From Globodera rostochiensis (lineage: Eukaryota; Nematoda; Chromadorea; Rhabditida; Heteroderidae): a stretch of 64,000 nucleotides of DNA. Location: positions 496,001 to 560,000 of the forward strand of contig JAEVLN010000014.1 of NCBI GenBank assembly GCA_018350325.1. The letters are read 5' to 3'. The position numbers and the translations under genes are program-made. Under the pieces are notes generated by a model, which was not told where the DNA came from, did not search any database, and saw only the letters and a program-made list of their open reading frames with translations. Shown here one piece after another: positions 44,915-57,272 of this stretch (the first letter of the stretch is position 1; each line of letters starts with the position of its first letter).

Positions 44915-44920
44915 TTTATT
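44915..44920 (-). terminator. Candidate poly(A) signal of UQCRC2
   Basis: AATAAA on the minus strand 27 bp after the UQCRC2 stop. Candidate splice acceptors for CDC6 (CTTATAG at 44891 and CTTAG at 44880) lie only 24-35 bp further on. Confidence 0.5.
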
Positions 44921-44946
44921 GGTCAACGAATTCGGTGATCGATCAT

Positions 44947-47111
44947 TCACAGCTGGTCCAGATAGGGCACCTGATTCACTTTGCCGTAGGTAGACAGCGA
45001 CAGCTTGGAACAGAGCTGAGCAGCAGCCTGAAAAAGTTTTTTTTTAGTAAATACAATACAAAATCTTGTTTTATACATTCGACTGGTAAACTGCAATAAC
45101 CGTACCTTCTTCACATCCTCGCCCGTCACACCGTTCACCAGTTGAACAAATTCTCGGGGCGTACTTGCGCTCCCTTTGGCCAACACCTGGCTGGCATGGT
45201 CAACCGCCAGATTGGCCGAATCGGCGGAGGCGGCCAACGTTTGCAACTCCACCGTCCGTTTGGCGATCTGGAAAGCACATAAAATGTTCAATAATTTGTT
45301 TAATTTGCGATAAAAAATTATTTATGATGTAAATGTGTAAAATTGGATAACAAAAGTCAACCTGAAGTGTGTCAGCATTCAATGGTTTTGACGCCATGTC
45401 CCGCAAACCCTGGGCAAGTGCTTTGACATACGGAAAAAGCTGAAAATTATATAATATATATAAATAAAATTCAAAAAAAAAAGTCTCACTTTGGTCCCTT
45501 CTGCCATCAAATAAACGCCTACAATGCCCGTGTCCGCATGGATTAGACTGATCGGGCTCAATTCAAAAGCGTTGTGGTTGGACGCCTTGAACACGTGTTG
45601 AGCCACTACGCCAGGCTGCGCGATGTTTGCGTTGTCGGTGTAATGACCTTTTGAGAAATTAGCAATAAAGACATAACAAATAAGACACCGACCAGTCTGT
45701 CCAATAGCGGCGCAAAGCACCGCCTGCACCGCGACCGCCTTTTCGTCCGTCAATTTGGCGCCTTGTCCAACCAGTGCAACATGAGCCAATGTGCCGGGTC
45801 CGGCCTGGTGCACCTCACCACCCAAATAAGGGCTCGCGTCCGTCGGTTGGCCCTTCCCATCCGGAATCACGCTGTGCTCGATCTGTAATGAACAAAATAA
45901 AAGTTTATACAAGAATCTCATGGTAAGAGTCCAAAAAATAAACAGAAAACAATATTTTCGAGTGGGGTGGGCTGGCTGAACTCAAACAACTTATAAAACA
46001 GCAAACCGCATAATCCAACAGCATGCCATGGTCAATATTGACACCAATCAGTGCCGCTTCGCCGGCCAGCCAGCGCGATTTGATGAACTGTTGAGTGCGC
46101 TTGTTGCTGATATTGCCGATCTGGTGCGCGGAAGATAGTAGAGGATTGGCCAACGGACCATTTCTGGAGTTGAGAATAAATATTTGTAATATCATTTTGT
46201 TACAACTCAATGTTGGTTTTGGAACAATTATTGCTATCCGTTCTAATTGAATTCTGTTTGAAAAACCTGAAAGCCGCACGGTACGCCCCCTCAACGATCA
46301 GTTCGTAGGGGCTTTGTTGCTTCAGATCATATTCCATCTTTTGCTGAACGTTGAGCACATCCCACGACTTGAGAGCAGGCTGAATGAACTCGCCAAGGAT
46401 GGAAATCGCAATTGGGGACATTGTCCGAGTCTAAAACAAACAGAAAACACATTTACATTCATTCAGTTGAAACAATGCTTTAGAATGGGGTAACACAACA
46501 AACTCACCACAGTCATCTGCACCAATAACAAATCCTTGGACAGTTTGGTCTCCAGCGAAGCACCCGATTGTCCAGTCACCCAAAGGAGTCGAATGCCCAC
46601 TAAAAGAACAAACCAAAATTAGAAGTTCCAATAAATAATTTAATATGAAGAACAGACAATAATTGGTCGAGTCGGTGCCTATTGCGTTGCGCAGCTGATG
46701 AGTCAGTCCGGCCTCGTCATGCTGTTCATAGCGCGAGCCGGAACGGAACGCGAACACCAGTTGGGAGGTCGCACCCTGCGAAAGAAGCCTTTGCAATTAT
46801 ATTGAGGATGCCTCCCAACTACTTTTTGTGCTTAACGCCATGACTGTGAACACAAGTCATTTTTGCTAATCCCAATTCAAGTAACCCCACAAGCGACACA
46901 AAACAAATATGCTTTCTAAACTATAAGAAAGCAACACAACGCAATTGACCTGTAGGTCCACAGATGACACGTTGAGTCCGTTTGGAAGACGCGAAGTCTT
47001 CTGCTGGACCGGCTCGCCCACCGGATTTGGCTTTGCGGAAGAGGTCGCCGCGGCGGTCAACCCACGCCGACTTTGCGATGAGAGTAGTGCGGAGGCACCG
47101 TGGCGAAGCAT
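44947..47111 (-). CDS. UQCRC2: Ubiquinol-cytochrome c reductase core protein 2, mitochondrial
   Basis: Ten exons (complement): 46950-47111, 46658-46775, 46508-46599, 46267-46430, 46163-46007, 45693-45882, 45490-45647, 45362-45439, 45106-45267, 44947-45027. The product has 453 residues, equal to human UQCRC2. The first 30 or so residues (Arg/Ser/Ala-rich, no acids) look like a mitochondrial presequence. It is an M16 peptidase-fold protein of complex III: RSGSRYEQHDEAGLTH replaces the catalytic HxxEH site, as expected for core 2. Further matches are YRAAF-NGPLANPL, ISNKRTQQFIKSRWLAGEAALIGV, GGEVHQAGPGTLAHVALVG and the end PYLDQL. It sits on the matrix side of the bc1 complex and is needed for its assembly. 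CDC6 follows 151 bp downstream on the same strand. Confidence 0.93.
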
Positions 47112-48044
47112 TTTATAGCAAAAAATATCGATTAATTAAGCCTTCAGAAATGGAAAAAAAGGTTCAACTGTTTAGATAAGTTAATCAAAATATTTAGTAT
47201 ATAAAACTAGGGTTGCTGGGCGGTCCAGTCGGTCCAAAAACCGGTGTTTTTGTTTTCAAGCCCCAAACCGGTGCATGGAAGGGCAAAAAGGAAAAAAACG
47301 CAAAATAATGTTTGAACGAATTGTTGGCAATAGTAATAAATCTAGGCGTCATAGTAAAAGAGAAGTTACACGGAATCGAGTTGGGCGCACATCGAACGTG
47401 GCGATTTTTTTAAAACGTGCAGATTGTGAGGATGCTAAAAGCATGTCTTAAAATTTGGTCATGATTCATGAAACAACTGCTGAATTGTGCTACATGGCTT
47501 CAAAAATGTAGCAAAATTCAATGGCGGGATATAATGTCGGACATTTACTCTGTCTGCCGCGTCATTTAGAGTTTGATAAATAATTTTGGCGTTATGATTT
47601 GCGCAAACGAATAAAAGTTTAAAAAATTATGAAAATCAGTTTTGCTGATTTTAGTGAACCCCAAACGTTTCCGGGGTTTTCTAATGCGCAGAATTCAAAT
47701 CTGACATCTAAAAAGCCAGTATCGTTTGCTTGTAAATTGATTTTTTTTAAAATGGGAGGGACCAGCTTTACTACATGTTACCGGGAATTAATGACTTGAT
47801 GGAAATCTTGGGCAAAACAATTGACAAAATCTGATATCAGGTTCGTGAACAGCCCCCCCCCCCCGGAAACCCCCAGGATGCAAATTTTAAACCAATATAA
47901 AAAAAATTCGGGACCCCATTCTTTAGGATTGTGAACGATTTTCCTACTTTATATTGAAGATTTGTCATGAATTGCAAAGAAATGGAAAAAACGATAAAAA
48001 AAATAACAACAAAAACGCGAGAATCCATTTTGTATTCATCTTCG
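47112..48044. other. Intergenic region CPSF1-UQCRC2
   Basis: About 930 bp. Contains an interspersed repeat (47446-47570) related to 55756-55880 and a CGGTCCAGTCGGTCC / ACCGGT-rich piece at 47211-47280. No gene seen. Confidence 0.5.
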
Positions 48045-51000
48045 TTAATGATGCGTGACAGTCCGGCACAGTTCGGTGAGATCTAAAATATTTATCAATA
48101 AACCAATCAACTCTGTCCATGATTTATCACTAAGCCGTACCATCGATGATTTGATAACGACTGGTGCCCAACTTTCGTGCCAAATCCGTCTTGTCCTGGA
48201 CGCTCAAATGCAAATATTGCATCACCAACAGACCGTCCACAATGTTTTTGGCCAACGAAATTTGCTGATGCGTCCCCGTGCGCTGGGGTCGCGCTAAACA
48301 AACAAAGAAAAAAAAAGAAGCAAATTTTTCTTTTTCTAAGCAACAGTACCAGCCCGAGAACCACGTGAATTGAGCCCGGCAGGTTGAGGAACATGCAAAT
48401 TCATCACCTAAAATTTGGTTTTTAATGTAAAAGAACGGACTGATAGTTCTACTAAGATTACTAATAGTATACCTGCTGAAGCATGTGAAGGCGACGGAAC
48501 GCTGAAAGGGAGTCGATTTACATTTATGAAATTTTTATTTTGAACTACCTACTACTAGTCATAGATGCCCAAGGGGGGGGGTCAGACCCCCCCCCTCCCA
48601 ACGCCGCACTTGGGCACTCCCCACTGTAACAACCTCGCACCAAAATCCCAAAATTTTGAAAAAGAAAATTTTTTCTCAGCGTAGGGGAAAAAAAGAGAGA
48701 AATAACATCGCAAATGTAAATTTTGGACCAATTTTTCTTAACAAATTGAGCCAAAATGTCAAAAATTTTCCCGGCGACGCCTATCGGCGCCGCCGGACCT
48801 CTCCCATTCCTAAAAAGCATCAAAAAATAAGCGAATTTTTAAAATTTCGGTCGCAAATCTGTCAACAAATTGAGTAAAAAATTCCAAAATTTTCTCGGCG
48901 GCGCCTATCGGCACCGCCGACTCACCCGCCCCCTCGCCTAAAAAGTAGTTGAAAAAATCACGCGCGAAAAAAACGGCCGGCGCTCAGTTGGCTTGCCATT
49001 TGAGCGCCGGCGCCCTGGCGTACAACATCGCACGCGAAGTCGCGGCAACCCCACCCCTACCCCCCCTAACATCGCACCTCGCAGTGCTCGAGCCGACCCC
49101 CCCCCCTTGGGCATCTATGCTACTAGTATTAATTATTATGTTAATGTCAAATTGAGACCTTTTTCAGTTAGTGGTCGAATGTAACCAAGAGAACCGTCCA
49201 ATGTAGCGAAGAAGCATGTTTGGATGCCTTGCTGGAATTTGGCGTCCACCTGAATCAGAACAAATTTATATTCCCTTTAATATTTGAAATTCTGTGTAGA
49301 AAACCCTTAAGGGCCTGGCTATAGTTAAAAACAATCGATCAAAAATTTTTGTTTGTTTTTGAAAATTTAACCAACCAAACATTCCGCTCCGTGGCCCTTC
49401 ACTCGCACAATGGAATTGATCAAAGAGCCGATGTTCAATGCTGCTTTGATGATCAACCGCTCGCCACCAATGGACTCTTTGGTTTCCGGCAAATAGTTGA
49501 ACAACGTCACGTTGGCCAACTCATCCGTGAGCACAAAGCCGAGCTGTCTGGAAAAATGTAATACAAAATTAAGCAAAAAAAATCAAATGAGAAGCCTATG
49601 AATTTTAAGACAATAAACTTAAACCAACATTTTTATAAGCACCTGTGGTCAACAAGGAATTGGGCAGTCATTGGCGCTGGTGCCGTGGGTCGAAGGTCAC
49701 GAGAGACCAGCGAAAGAGCTTTGAACTCTTCCTGAAAAAAATTGAATTAAAAAAGCTCCCAACCCTATAAATTTAAAAAAGTAACATTTTTGACTTTTTT
49801 TTAAATCAATTAAACTTTGTCTTCTTCCCTGGTTAATTGAATTAAAAAATATCTATATATAAAAATTGGAAAGCAACAACAAACACACCTGATACCGTAT
49901 CAAAGACAGTGAACGGTACAAGTCGCAGACGAGCGCCAACTCCCGAAAACTGGTCATGTGGTGCACGTAAAAGTGCAAGTCTAAGAAGGAAACACCGTTG
50001 AGCTGATTGTCGCGGAATTGCCAAATAAACACCTTGAATATGTTCTTTCTTTTAAATCTATACTCTAATTTCTGCGAATTTTCTTTATTCTTTGGTATAA
50101 AAAAAAGAATGTAATTATTTTGGATAGAATTATTCGACCTTTTGACCCATTCCAGTCAACAAAAATCCGTTGACGGCGCATAGACTGGTCACTGCGCCCT
50201 TCTGCTCCTTGTCGTACACAGTCTTGAGTCGATGCCGCGTTGTCGGTCGGCCCTCCTCCGGCACAACCTCGACCAGTTCAAACAGCAACACTCTCCCGCG
50301 CACGTACACCTCCTCCCCGTAGTTAATCGCTGTGCCGATCGCCAAGTAGTTTTGCACACCGCTGACCGTGCTCTCCGAGTTGAGCAGCGCCTCCTCACAG
50401 CAAGTGACCACCTCAAACTCGTCAAACTGGAACACCTCATTCGGTACAAAGGCCCAGTCTTCAGTGGAGAACAGCTGCAAATTTAAAGATTACAAAAACT
50501 TCGATTTTATTAATGACCAGAATTTAACATCAACCTTTAGTGTGTACGAGTCCAACGAGGGCAGAATGAAGTTGTCGTCCCGCTCGAATGTCTCCATCTG
50601 CTTCTCCTCGTTGACCACCGAGCATTGCTTTTGGTTTGGTTGTTGTTCTGTGAGGATGAGCGCAAAAATGCCAGGCTGGAGCAGGTACACACAGTGCCGC
50701 ACGGTTTGTTCAATGGGAGATTTGCGCAAAGCACAGCACAAATCACCGCCGCACGAACCGTAGTCCATCTGATCGGCAAAAGCCGGGTTCAAATTCATTC
50801 AAAGACTATCTAATCTAAACCTTATCGGCAAGGGTTGCGATGCGCAGCAAATGCTCGTTCCGAGTCAAGTAGAGGAAGCCGTGCCTGCAGGTGGACGAAT
50901 TGTGGAACGAAGCAAACGAGGCCAGCGGGCCGTCCACGGTCATCGGACGAAGACACGGCCCGCTCTGCTCGCACACCAGCAGACTTGGGTAGCCGCCGCC

Positions 51001-54000
51001 GATGAACAGCCCGTTGGACTACAAAAACAAAATTTTATTATTTCGATGTTAGCACATAATGCCGAAGCCAAGTCAAAATTGGTTTGTAGCTGCTCACCAA
51101 TTGTCCAACCCTTTCAAAGGGGCAAATGTACGACCGCTGGCGTTGCTCCGCATCGCGTGCCGCCTCCACCGGCGCTCGTCCGTTTGGGCCCAAAAAGCGT
51201 TGCTCCCGCACAACCACTGTCGAAGGAAGTCGTCGGAAGCGAATGGAAAGCTGTCCTAAAAAGAGAAAATGGGCATATTTTTGTTGAAAATATTTTTTGG
51301 AAGAAATCCCTATGCTGTAAAAAATGTTGGTTCAAATTATACTGACCCGCAATGTGGTCATCATGGCGGAACATTTCGTAAAACACCATTTGGTCATCCA
51401 CCAACACACTCAACACTGGCCGACCTTTGTTGATGCCCATTCCGTGGACGAAAAGTTCAAAAATCACCTAAATACAACGTGTAAATGTCTTGTCTTCAAT
51501 TTAAGCTTCTTGATGAGGTCTGGTGGTGCACGATAAGCGCCCCACGCAAATTAATTGATTTTAGAAAAACAGTGAAACTATCATTTTGTGTAAATCACCA
51601 CCCACCTCTTCGGGCTTCAACATCATTGATTCAGCACCAGCGCCACCCGCAATGACCCTAGCTGTCTCGGTGCTCTGAACTTGTGGCAAAATCACCGGTG
51701 TATTCATCAAAAAGGCGTGTTGTGCCGGCCGATGGTCATCTTCAAGCAAAGTTTGTGCGTCTCCGTACAGCACTTCGTGGGCATGGCTCAATTTCTTCAC
51801 CTGAACATTATTTGGTTGCGATAGTTCATACAAAAATCTTTTTACAATGAAACAAAGTCGTAATTCCGGCACGCTGTAGACGTACAAATTTCCATTTTCT
51901 CGTGCAAAAAACAGCCAGTAGGTGGGCTTAACACGATCAGGTGGTTGGACACCAAAACATGTTGATGAGTCATGGGCAGGTCCGTTGTTTAAATTCGAGG
52001 TACTTCCCGAAGTCGAAGGCAAAATGTTGCCGGTGCACGGAAGCAGAGGAGGATGATGGACTAAGGATTTAAAAATAATTAGAATTTGTGTACGATAACA
52101 TTTCTGAGCTTCAATCAAAATCCGACAAAATTCATAAAACTTTTGTTGTAATCGATGGCATTTTTGTTAATATTTAGCATTTTTTCACGAAGTGCCTAAC
52201 CTGAAGCACTTTTTTCGTCAACATCATCGTCCCCGTACAAAAATGCGTCAACATTAAGCCCGTAGATCGACGATTCCACCGCCGACGCCTCTTGTTGCTG
52301 TTTCATTCCATCAATGCTGTCCTGATCTGTCGACCGGGAAGCAAAAAGACGCGTATTCAGTGCCAACGGTTGCAGCACGTTGTCCGGCTGCTGTTGGTCC
52401 ATCGCCTCCTCCTCCTCGTTGTCTACGCACAGCTCCATCAGACCGCTCTCATCACGGTACATACAAATAGCGGTGATCGGCGACTTTGCATGTCTAAGCA
52501 CCTCCAGAACCGGAATCTTAAAATAAAATTAAACACTAAAAAATTCAAATAAAATGTTTTCAAATCATTATCTTTATATGCACTCAAAAAACCCAAAACC
52601 ACCTGTTGAAGATGCGCCGCATGGGACGAAGTGTTGTTCAGGCGGTAAAGAATGAAACGTCCATTCAATGTGAGCAGCACAACAAATGGGTCAGAAATAG
52701 ACGCGCTAATGACCGGAAAGTTCGAATCCACAGTCAGAACTTCCAATTGTTGCGCAGCAATTGTGGAAACGAGCAACACCGTTGTCGGGGTCACCTAAAA
52801 AATTCAATTTTTATAGAAAAAACAAATTAACCCAAAAGAATGAGTGGAATTTTTGAATTAAAAACGCAAAAGTTTGTTCTGTTGTCCATGCTGTGGTACA
52901 CGTCGCAGAGTCATGCAATTCAAACAGTGCGCTTAAAGAATAGCACAGTTTTTATGCTTTTACATCCGACAGGTGAACAGCGCCAAAATGGAAAACGCCA
53001 TTCGTTTAAGGGTGTGTTTATTATCAGAAAATATTTGGCAAAAAGTGAAAACTTTAATTTTTAAAAAAGCCACTCGAAAGTAGGAGAAAGCAGTAATTTA
53101 AATAAAAACAATCGGTTTCCGAAAGAATTTCTATTTCCATCTCCTTTTTTGTGTCTTGTACCACTTTTTGGCCATTTATGGTCCAAAAATGCAATTCCAA
53201 CAAACAAAAAAATTCGCAACCTGAACAACGATAGCGCCATGAGCCAACTCGCCAACCGCCACCGTTGTTTCTGTTTGACAAAAACATGGGGTGTCCAGCT
53301 CCACCATGTTGTCGTTGGCCAACTCCAGCACCACACTACTCCGTTCGCGCGAAATCACCAAAAATTTGTGCGCTTCCCCATCGGCCATCTCATGAACATG
53401 ACGATGCCGGCCAACAGTCCAAATTTGGAGTGCATCATCCAATCTAAAAAACAAAAAATTACAAAAATCATAACAATTTTGAGCAACAAAAATTATTGGA
53501 CTGTACATTTATTGTAAAACATAAAAATACACTGTGCTGGCGATGATTTGGGGACGAATGGAACAATGGAAGAAACATAAAGAGGAGTTCTTTCCGTGTC
53601 CAGAGACGGTCATCTGAACAAATGCATTGAATTTTTTGAAACTCAAACATTTTTAAATAAAATTTGACCATGTCAAAGAAAATGTCGCGGGGCCGCTTCA
53701 AGAAAACGTCGCTGACAAACGATGCACTGCAAGTGCGAAGCCATTTGCACGGGCCAATGTTTGTCAACGAATCGACCACTTCAAAGTTGTAACGACGGGC
53801 ACACAAAGTGGGCAAAGTCTAAAAATGTTTGTTTTTTATTCAAAAAATTAGACCAGCAATGCAACGATGCAATTAAGTAATAATAAAAGAATATTGGAAT
53901 TGATTCAGAATTATCAAAATATTTGCGATGGGTTTACAGAAGCATGCTTTAACCTCGTCAAGGTGGAAGCTGTTGCAAAAATCGTTCCCATACAAATAAT

Positions 54001-55613
54001 TATCGTCGTCATCAAAAAGCATGGCACAATGAACGGAATCATCCGTGTTGTTGTATTTGGTTATTGGTTGTTCAACAGCACTGAAACGAAGCAATTTTGA
54101 GTCGCCCAGTCGGGAGCCGACAAAGAGAAAATTGGACGCACAAACGGTCAGTGTGCAAGGTATTGACGTGTCTAAAAAATTTAAAAAAGCCTAATTTGTA
54201 AGTTGTAAAAAATCAAACAAACCGAATGCTTTGGTGATCCGTAAATCTTGGACCATGTTAGTCTGGTCGGTTACCAATGTTAGCATGTACAGGTCGCCGT
54301 TGCGCAAAACAATCACCAGATCGTTAGGCGGCGAATCGAGCGCCTGGATGGCACTCCCATCTAACAACAAATTAAACAAATTCAATTAAAACGATTTGAG
54401 TATCTTCTTTTTGATCAACCTAATGACAGTCGCATGTGCTGCAGATCATTGAGTGGGAACCGGCTGAACTCGTCCGCGCATGAGTTGAGGCTGATCCCGC
54501 GCGGGGGAACCGACTGATTGAGGTAGACAATTTCGTTGGCACCGATCAGGCAAACGCCGCCAATCGGCACGCGAATGGGCACACAACGCGCGACCGTCAT
54601 TGGCAGTCCGGCAAAGTGCCACACAACGGCATGCACATGGTCTTTGATGTTCATTGAGACGGCCAAAATGGCGACAGTGTCGAATCGTACACTGGCACTT
54701 AAAAAGAATATTGTTTTTTCACATGGCCAACAAGTTTACTATACTTTCAATCCGAAAAAATTGAGGACATTTTTTTCAAAACTCTCTTTTTTCTGATGGT
54801 TAAATTGCACTACATACCGTCCCGCGGTCGTTTGAATGGGCTCGTACAGAAACAACAATGTTGGCTCGTAGTAGCCGTGCAGGAAGCACATGTCCAAAAT
54901 GTTGTCCAACCCTTCGTCTAACGAGCGCAATTTGACGGTGTAACTTTGTAACAACATTTGTTGTTGTAGCTGGTGCTGCTTGCCACCGACGTCCTCCTTT
55001 GCAGTCTGCTGTTGCTGGACAAAGTCAGCGATGCTGAACGGTACAACTGCCAAATGGCGTCCGTACACTAAAAGAGGCATTAGCTCAAAAAATGGAAACA
55101 AAAATCACTAACCTGTAAAGGCACAACATCGATTGTCGGGGTCGGCACGAAGTTCGGGCTGATGTATGTTCTCATCGGTGTACCCATCGCGCAGAAACTC
55201 ATCCTCGATGGAATGCAATGAAATGGTGTTCAGTGTCATTGTGGCCGGATTCACGCTCACAATTGACAGTTTGGCATCATCGAACGTCATCGCCAAGGCA
55301 TGGCAGACCGGATTCACTAAAAAATTTATCGTGGCAAAAAATCAAACAAAAAAAACAATTAGGGAAATTAACCTTTTAACCGTACAACGGCCAAACTCCT
55401 GACGGGGGCCATCAGAGTGAATGAAAGCAAGCATTCTAAGCGCGTTGATGGATCAGCGCCGCCAAATGGAACAAAAAATGGGTTGAGGCGATAAATCTTG
55501 ACGCATTTTGAGCCAACCGTGACGAGCTGGTTGCCAGAACCGGCCAAAAAATTACCCCATGCGCTGAAATTCACCGATGTGGCATCATCAGTTTCGTGTA
55601 AAAGCGAATACAT
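48045..55613 (-). CDS. cpsf-1: Cleavage and polyadenylation specificity factor subunit 1 (CPSF160)
   Basis: Twenty-five exons (complement): 55373-55613, 55113-55316, 54818-55067, 54420-54697, 54223-54360, 53954-54171, 53669-53818, 53531-53613, 53221-53443, 52603-52794, 52201-52516, 51606-52060, 51347-51467, 51098-51255, 50821-51018, 50535-50768, 50139-50474, 49889-50032, 49643-49731, 49376-49547, 49159-49249, 48473-48501, 48350-48407, 48141-48293, 48045-48082. All phases agree; 1522 residues (human 1443). Matches from end to end: MYSLLHE start, YLNQSVPP, SLTNIGPC, VSGHGKN, TVSGVQNYLAIGT, YDKEQKGAV, SLSLIRYQEE, YLPETKESIGGERL, ending IIDDLTELCRTVTHH. Three beta-propellers form the scaffold of the mRNA 3'-processing complex. 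With WDR33 and CPSF30 it recognises AAUAAA in the nucleus. Intron 21 hosts a foldback element. Confidence 0.96.
48550..49129. mobile_element. MITE/foldback element inside CPSF1 intron 21
   Basis: Terminal inverted repeats of about 35 bp: CTAGTCATAGATGCCCAAGG plus a G run at 48553-48588, and a C run plus CCTTGGGCATCTATGCTAG-type sequence at 49092-49128. The interior holds two related blocks with CGCCTATCGGCGCCGCC (48778 and 48901). There is no transposase frame. It fills most of the 657-bp intron (48502-49158), whose splice sites remain intact outside it. Confidence 0.8.
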
Positions 55614-57272
55614 AGATTGATCTAGCTATTATAAAATTAGGAAAAATTTCAACCGATTCAATCAAAAATTTTTATTTTCTATTGATTACTAAAGATGATG
55701 CCCCATTTTTCAAAACAAAAAATTAGTTTTCAAAGTGAAGGGAGCACTAGAAGCCCGTCTGCAAAATTTGGTCATGAAATACATATAAGCATTAGCCTTG
55801 CTACAAACTTTTGAAAATCAAAAGAAATTCAATGGTGGGGGATAAAGTGTCTAACCATATGCTGTCTGCCGCATGTTTTGCATTTTATTACCGTTTAAGG
55901 TAGACAGTGTACTCTCTCGCTTTTCCCTCTATTTCTCTAACCGTTCTCTTCTTTTGGCGTTCTCTCTCATCTTTTTTAATAATTATTTTGACCATCCCGT
56001 ACTTCGCTCTGGAAAACTTTTTTTCCCTCTGGCCGATCCTCTCCAAATTTTCACCATCGCTAGAAAACAAAATAAGACATAGATTTTATCTAATTTGAAA
56101 TGGTCTCTATCATTTGATTTTGAGTTATAGCTTAAAATGTGCATAATTTTATAGAATTTTGATTAAAATGCGTGAAAATCCGTCGACATAATTTTTGAAT
56201 TTAGCGTTTGTTTTCTTTACTTTTCTTCACTTTTTTCGTGTCAATACTCTTGGCAAAATGGTTATGCGGTAATAAAATGCAAAAATGAAACGCTGTGCTG
56301 CTTTAAACTTTAAAAATTTTATTCATTGACAAAATCTGATAAAAATCACTTGTTACGTTCAATACACATCAATTTTGATTTAATTTTAAAAAGACGCCAC
56401 ATCACGATCGGAAAAAATTAGTTTTGAGAAATCGATTTTTCGAAATGGTTTCTCGACTCAGTTTGCCATTCTGCGACAAGACACAATACAATGTAACACA
56501 GTCGATCGTGATGACCTTTTTGAAATTCAACCAAAGCTTGATGTCATTTGGGAGTTCAATTTTTGGCTGAGTTTAAGCTTTTATCGGCTGTGTCACGTAC
56601 CCTAAGGATAAATCGCAAGGAATTCCGCACAAATAGAATTTGTGAACGCATATTTATTGTACTAAATTTTCGACAATTTTCTAAACGCATCATCTATGGT
56701 ATCCACATTCTTGAATAAAAGTTCATATATATTATGTATGTGTATTGTATATTATTTTTTATAGTGATATATAATGATAATGTATGTTCTATGATTTACT
56801 ATTAGACGCAATTCGCGAAATAGGCGTTAAGAGAATGCATTTAAATTTTTTTGACTGATCGATCTCTGGATTGATTATAGCTGGATTTTGATGTTCGATG
56901 GCAATCGACAATTTGTTGTGATTCGAACGGACATAAAAAGTGATGAGAGACAAAACAAAAAAAGCCTCCACACAAAATGAAGAATATAATTATCTGAATG
57001 AATAATAAGGGCATGGAAATGTAAGAAATGCACCGAGGAAATAAAAAAGATTTTAAACCTTACAGTGAAAATGCGCAGAGTGAATGAATTGAATGAGTGA
57101 ATAGTTTTGAATCCCATTTGGTCACCCTAACGGTGACGATTTTGTTGTTGTTTTAAGTCTTAAAACCTCAAAAATGGGATTTTATTACTATAATTGTTGC
57201 ATTTAAGTGATGAGATATAAAAAAACAGGAGTAATTAATGTGTATGATGATGAAAAAGAAATGCGAATGTTA
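55614..57272. other. Intergenic region between CTDSPL2-like and CPSF1 genes
   Basis: About 1.66 kb, AT-rich. Includes an interspersed repeat at 55756-55880 (related to 47446-47570), a CT-rich tract near 55915-56000 and a (TATG/ATAT)-rich tract at 56725-56790. CPSF1 promoter and CTDSPL2-like 3' UTR are expected here. No other gene seen. Confidence 0.5.

Noticed and set aside
53873..54100. Open frames on the + strand within CPSF1 exons and introns
   Set aside because: Antisense shadows of confirmed CPSF1 exons.
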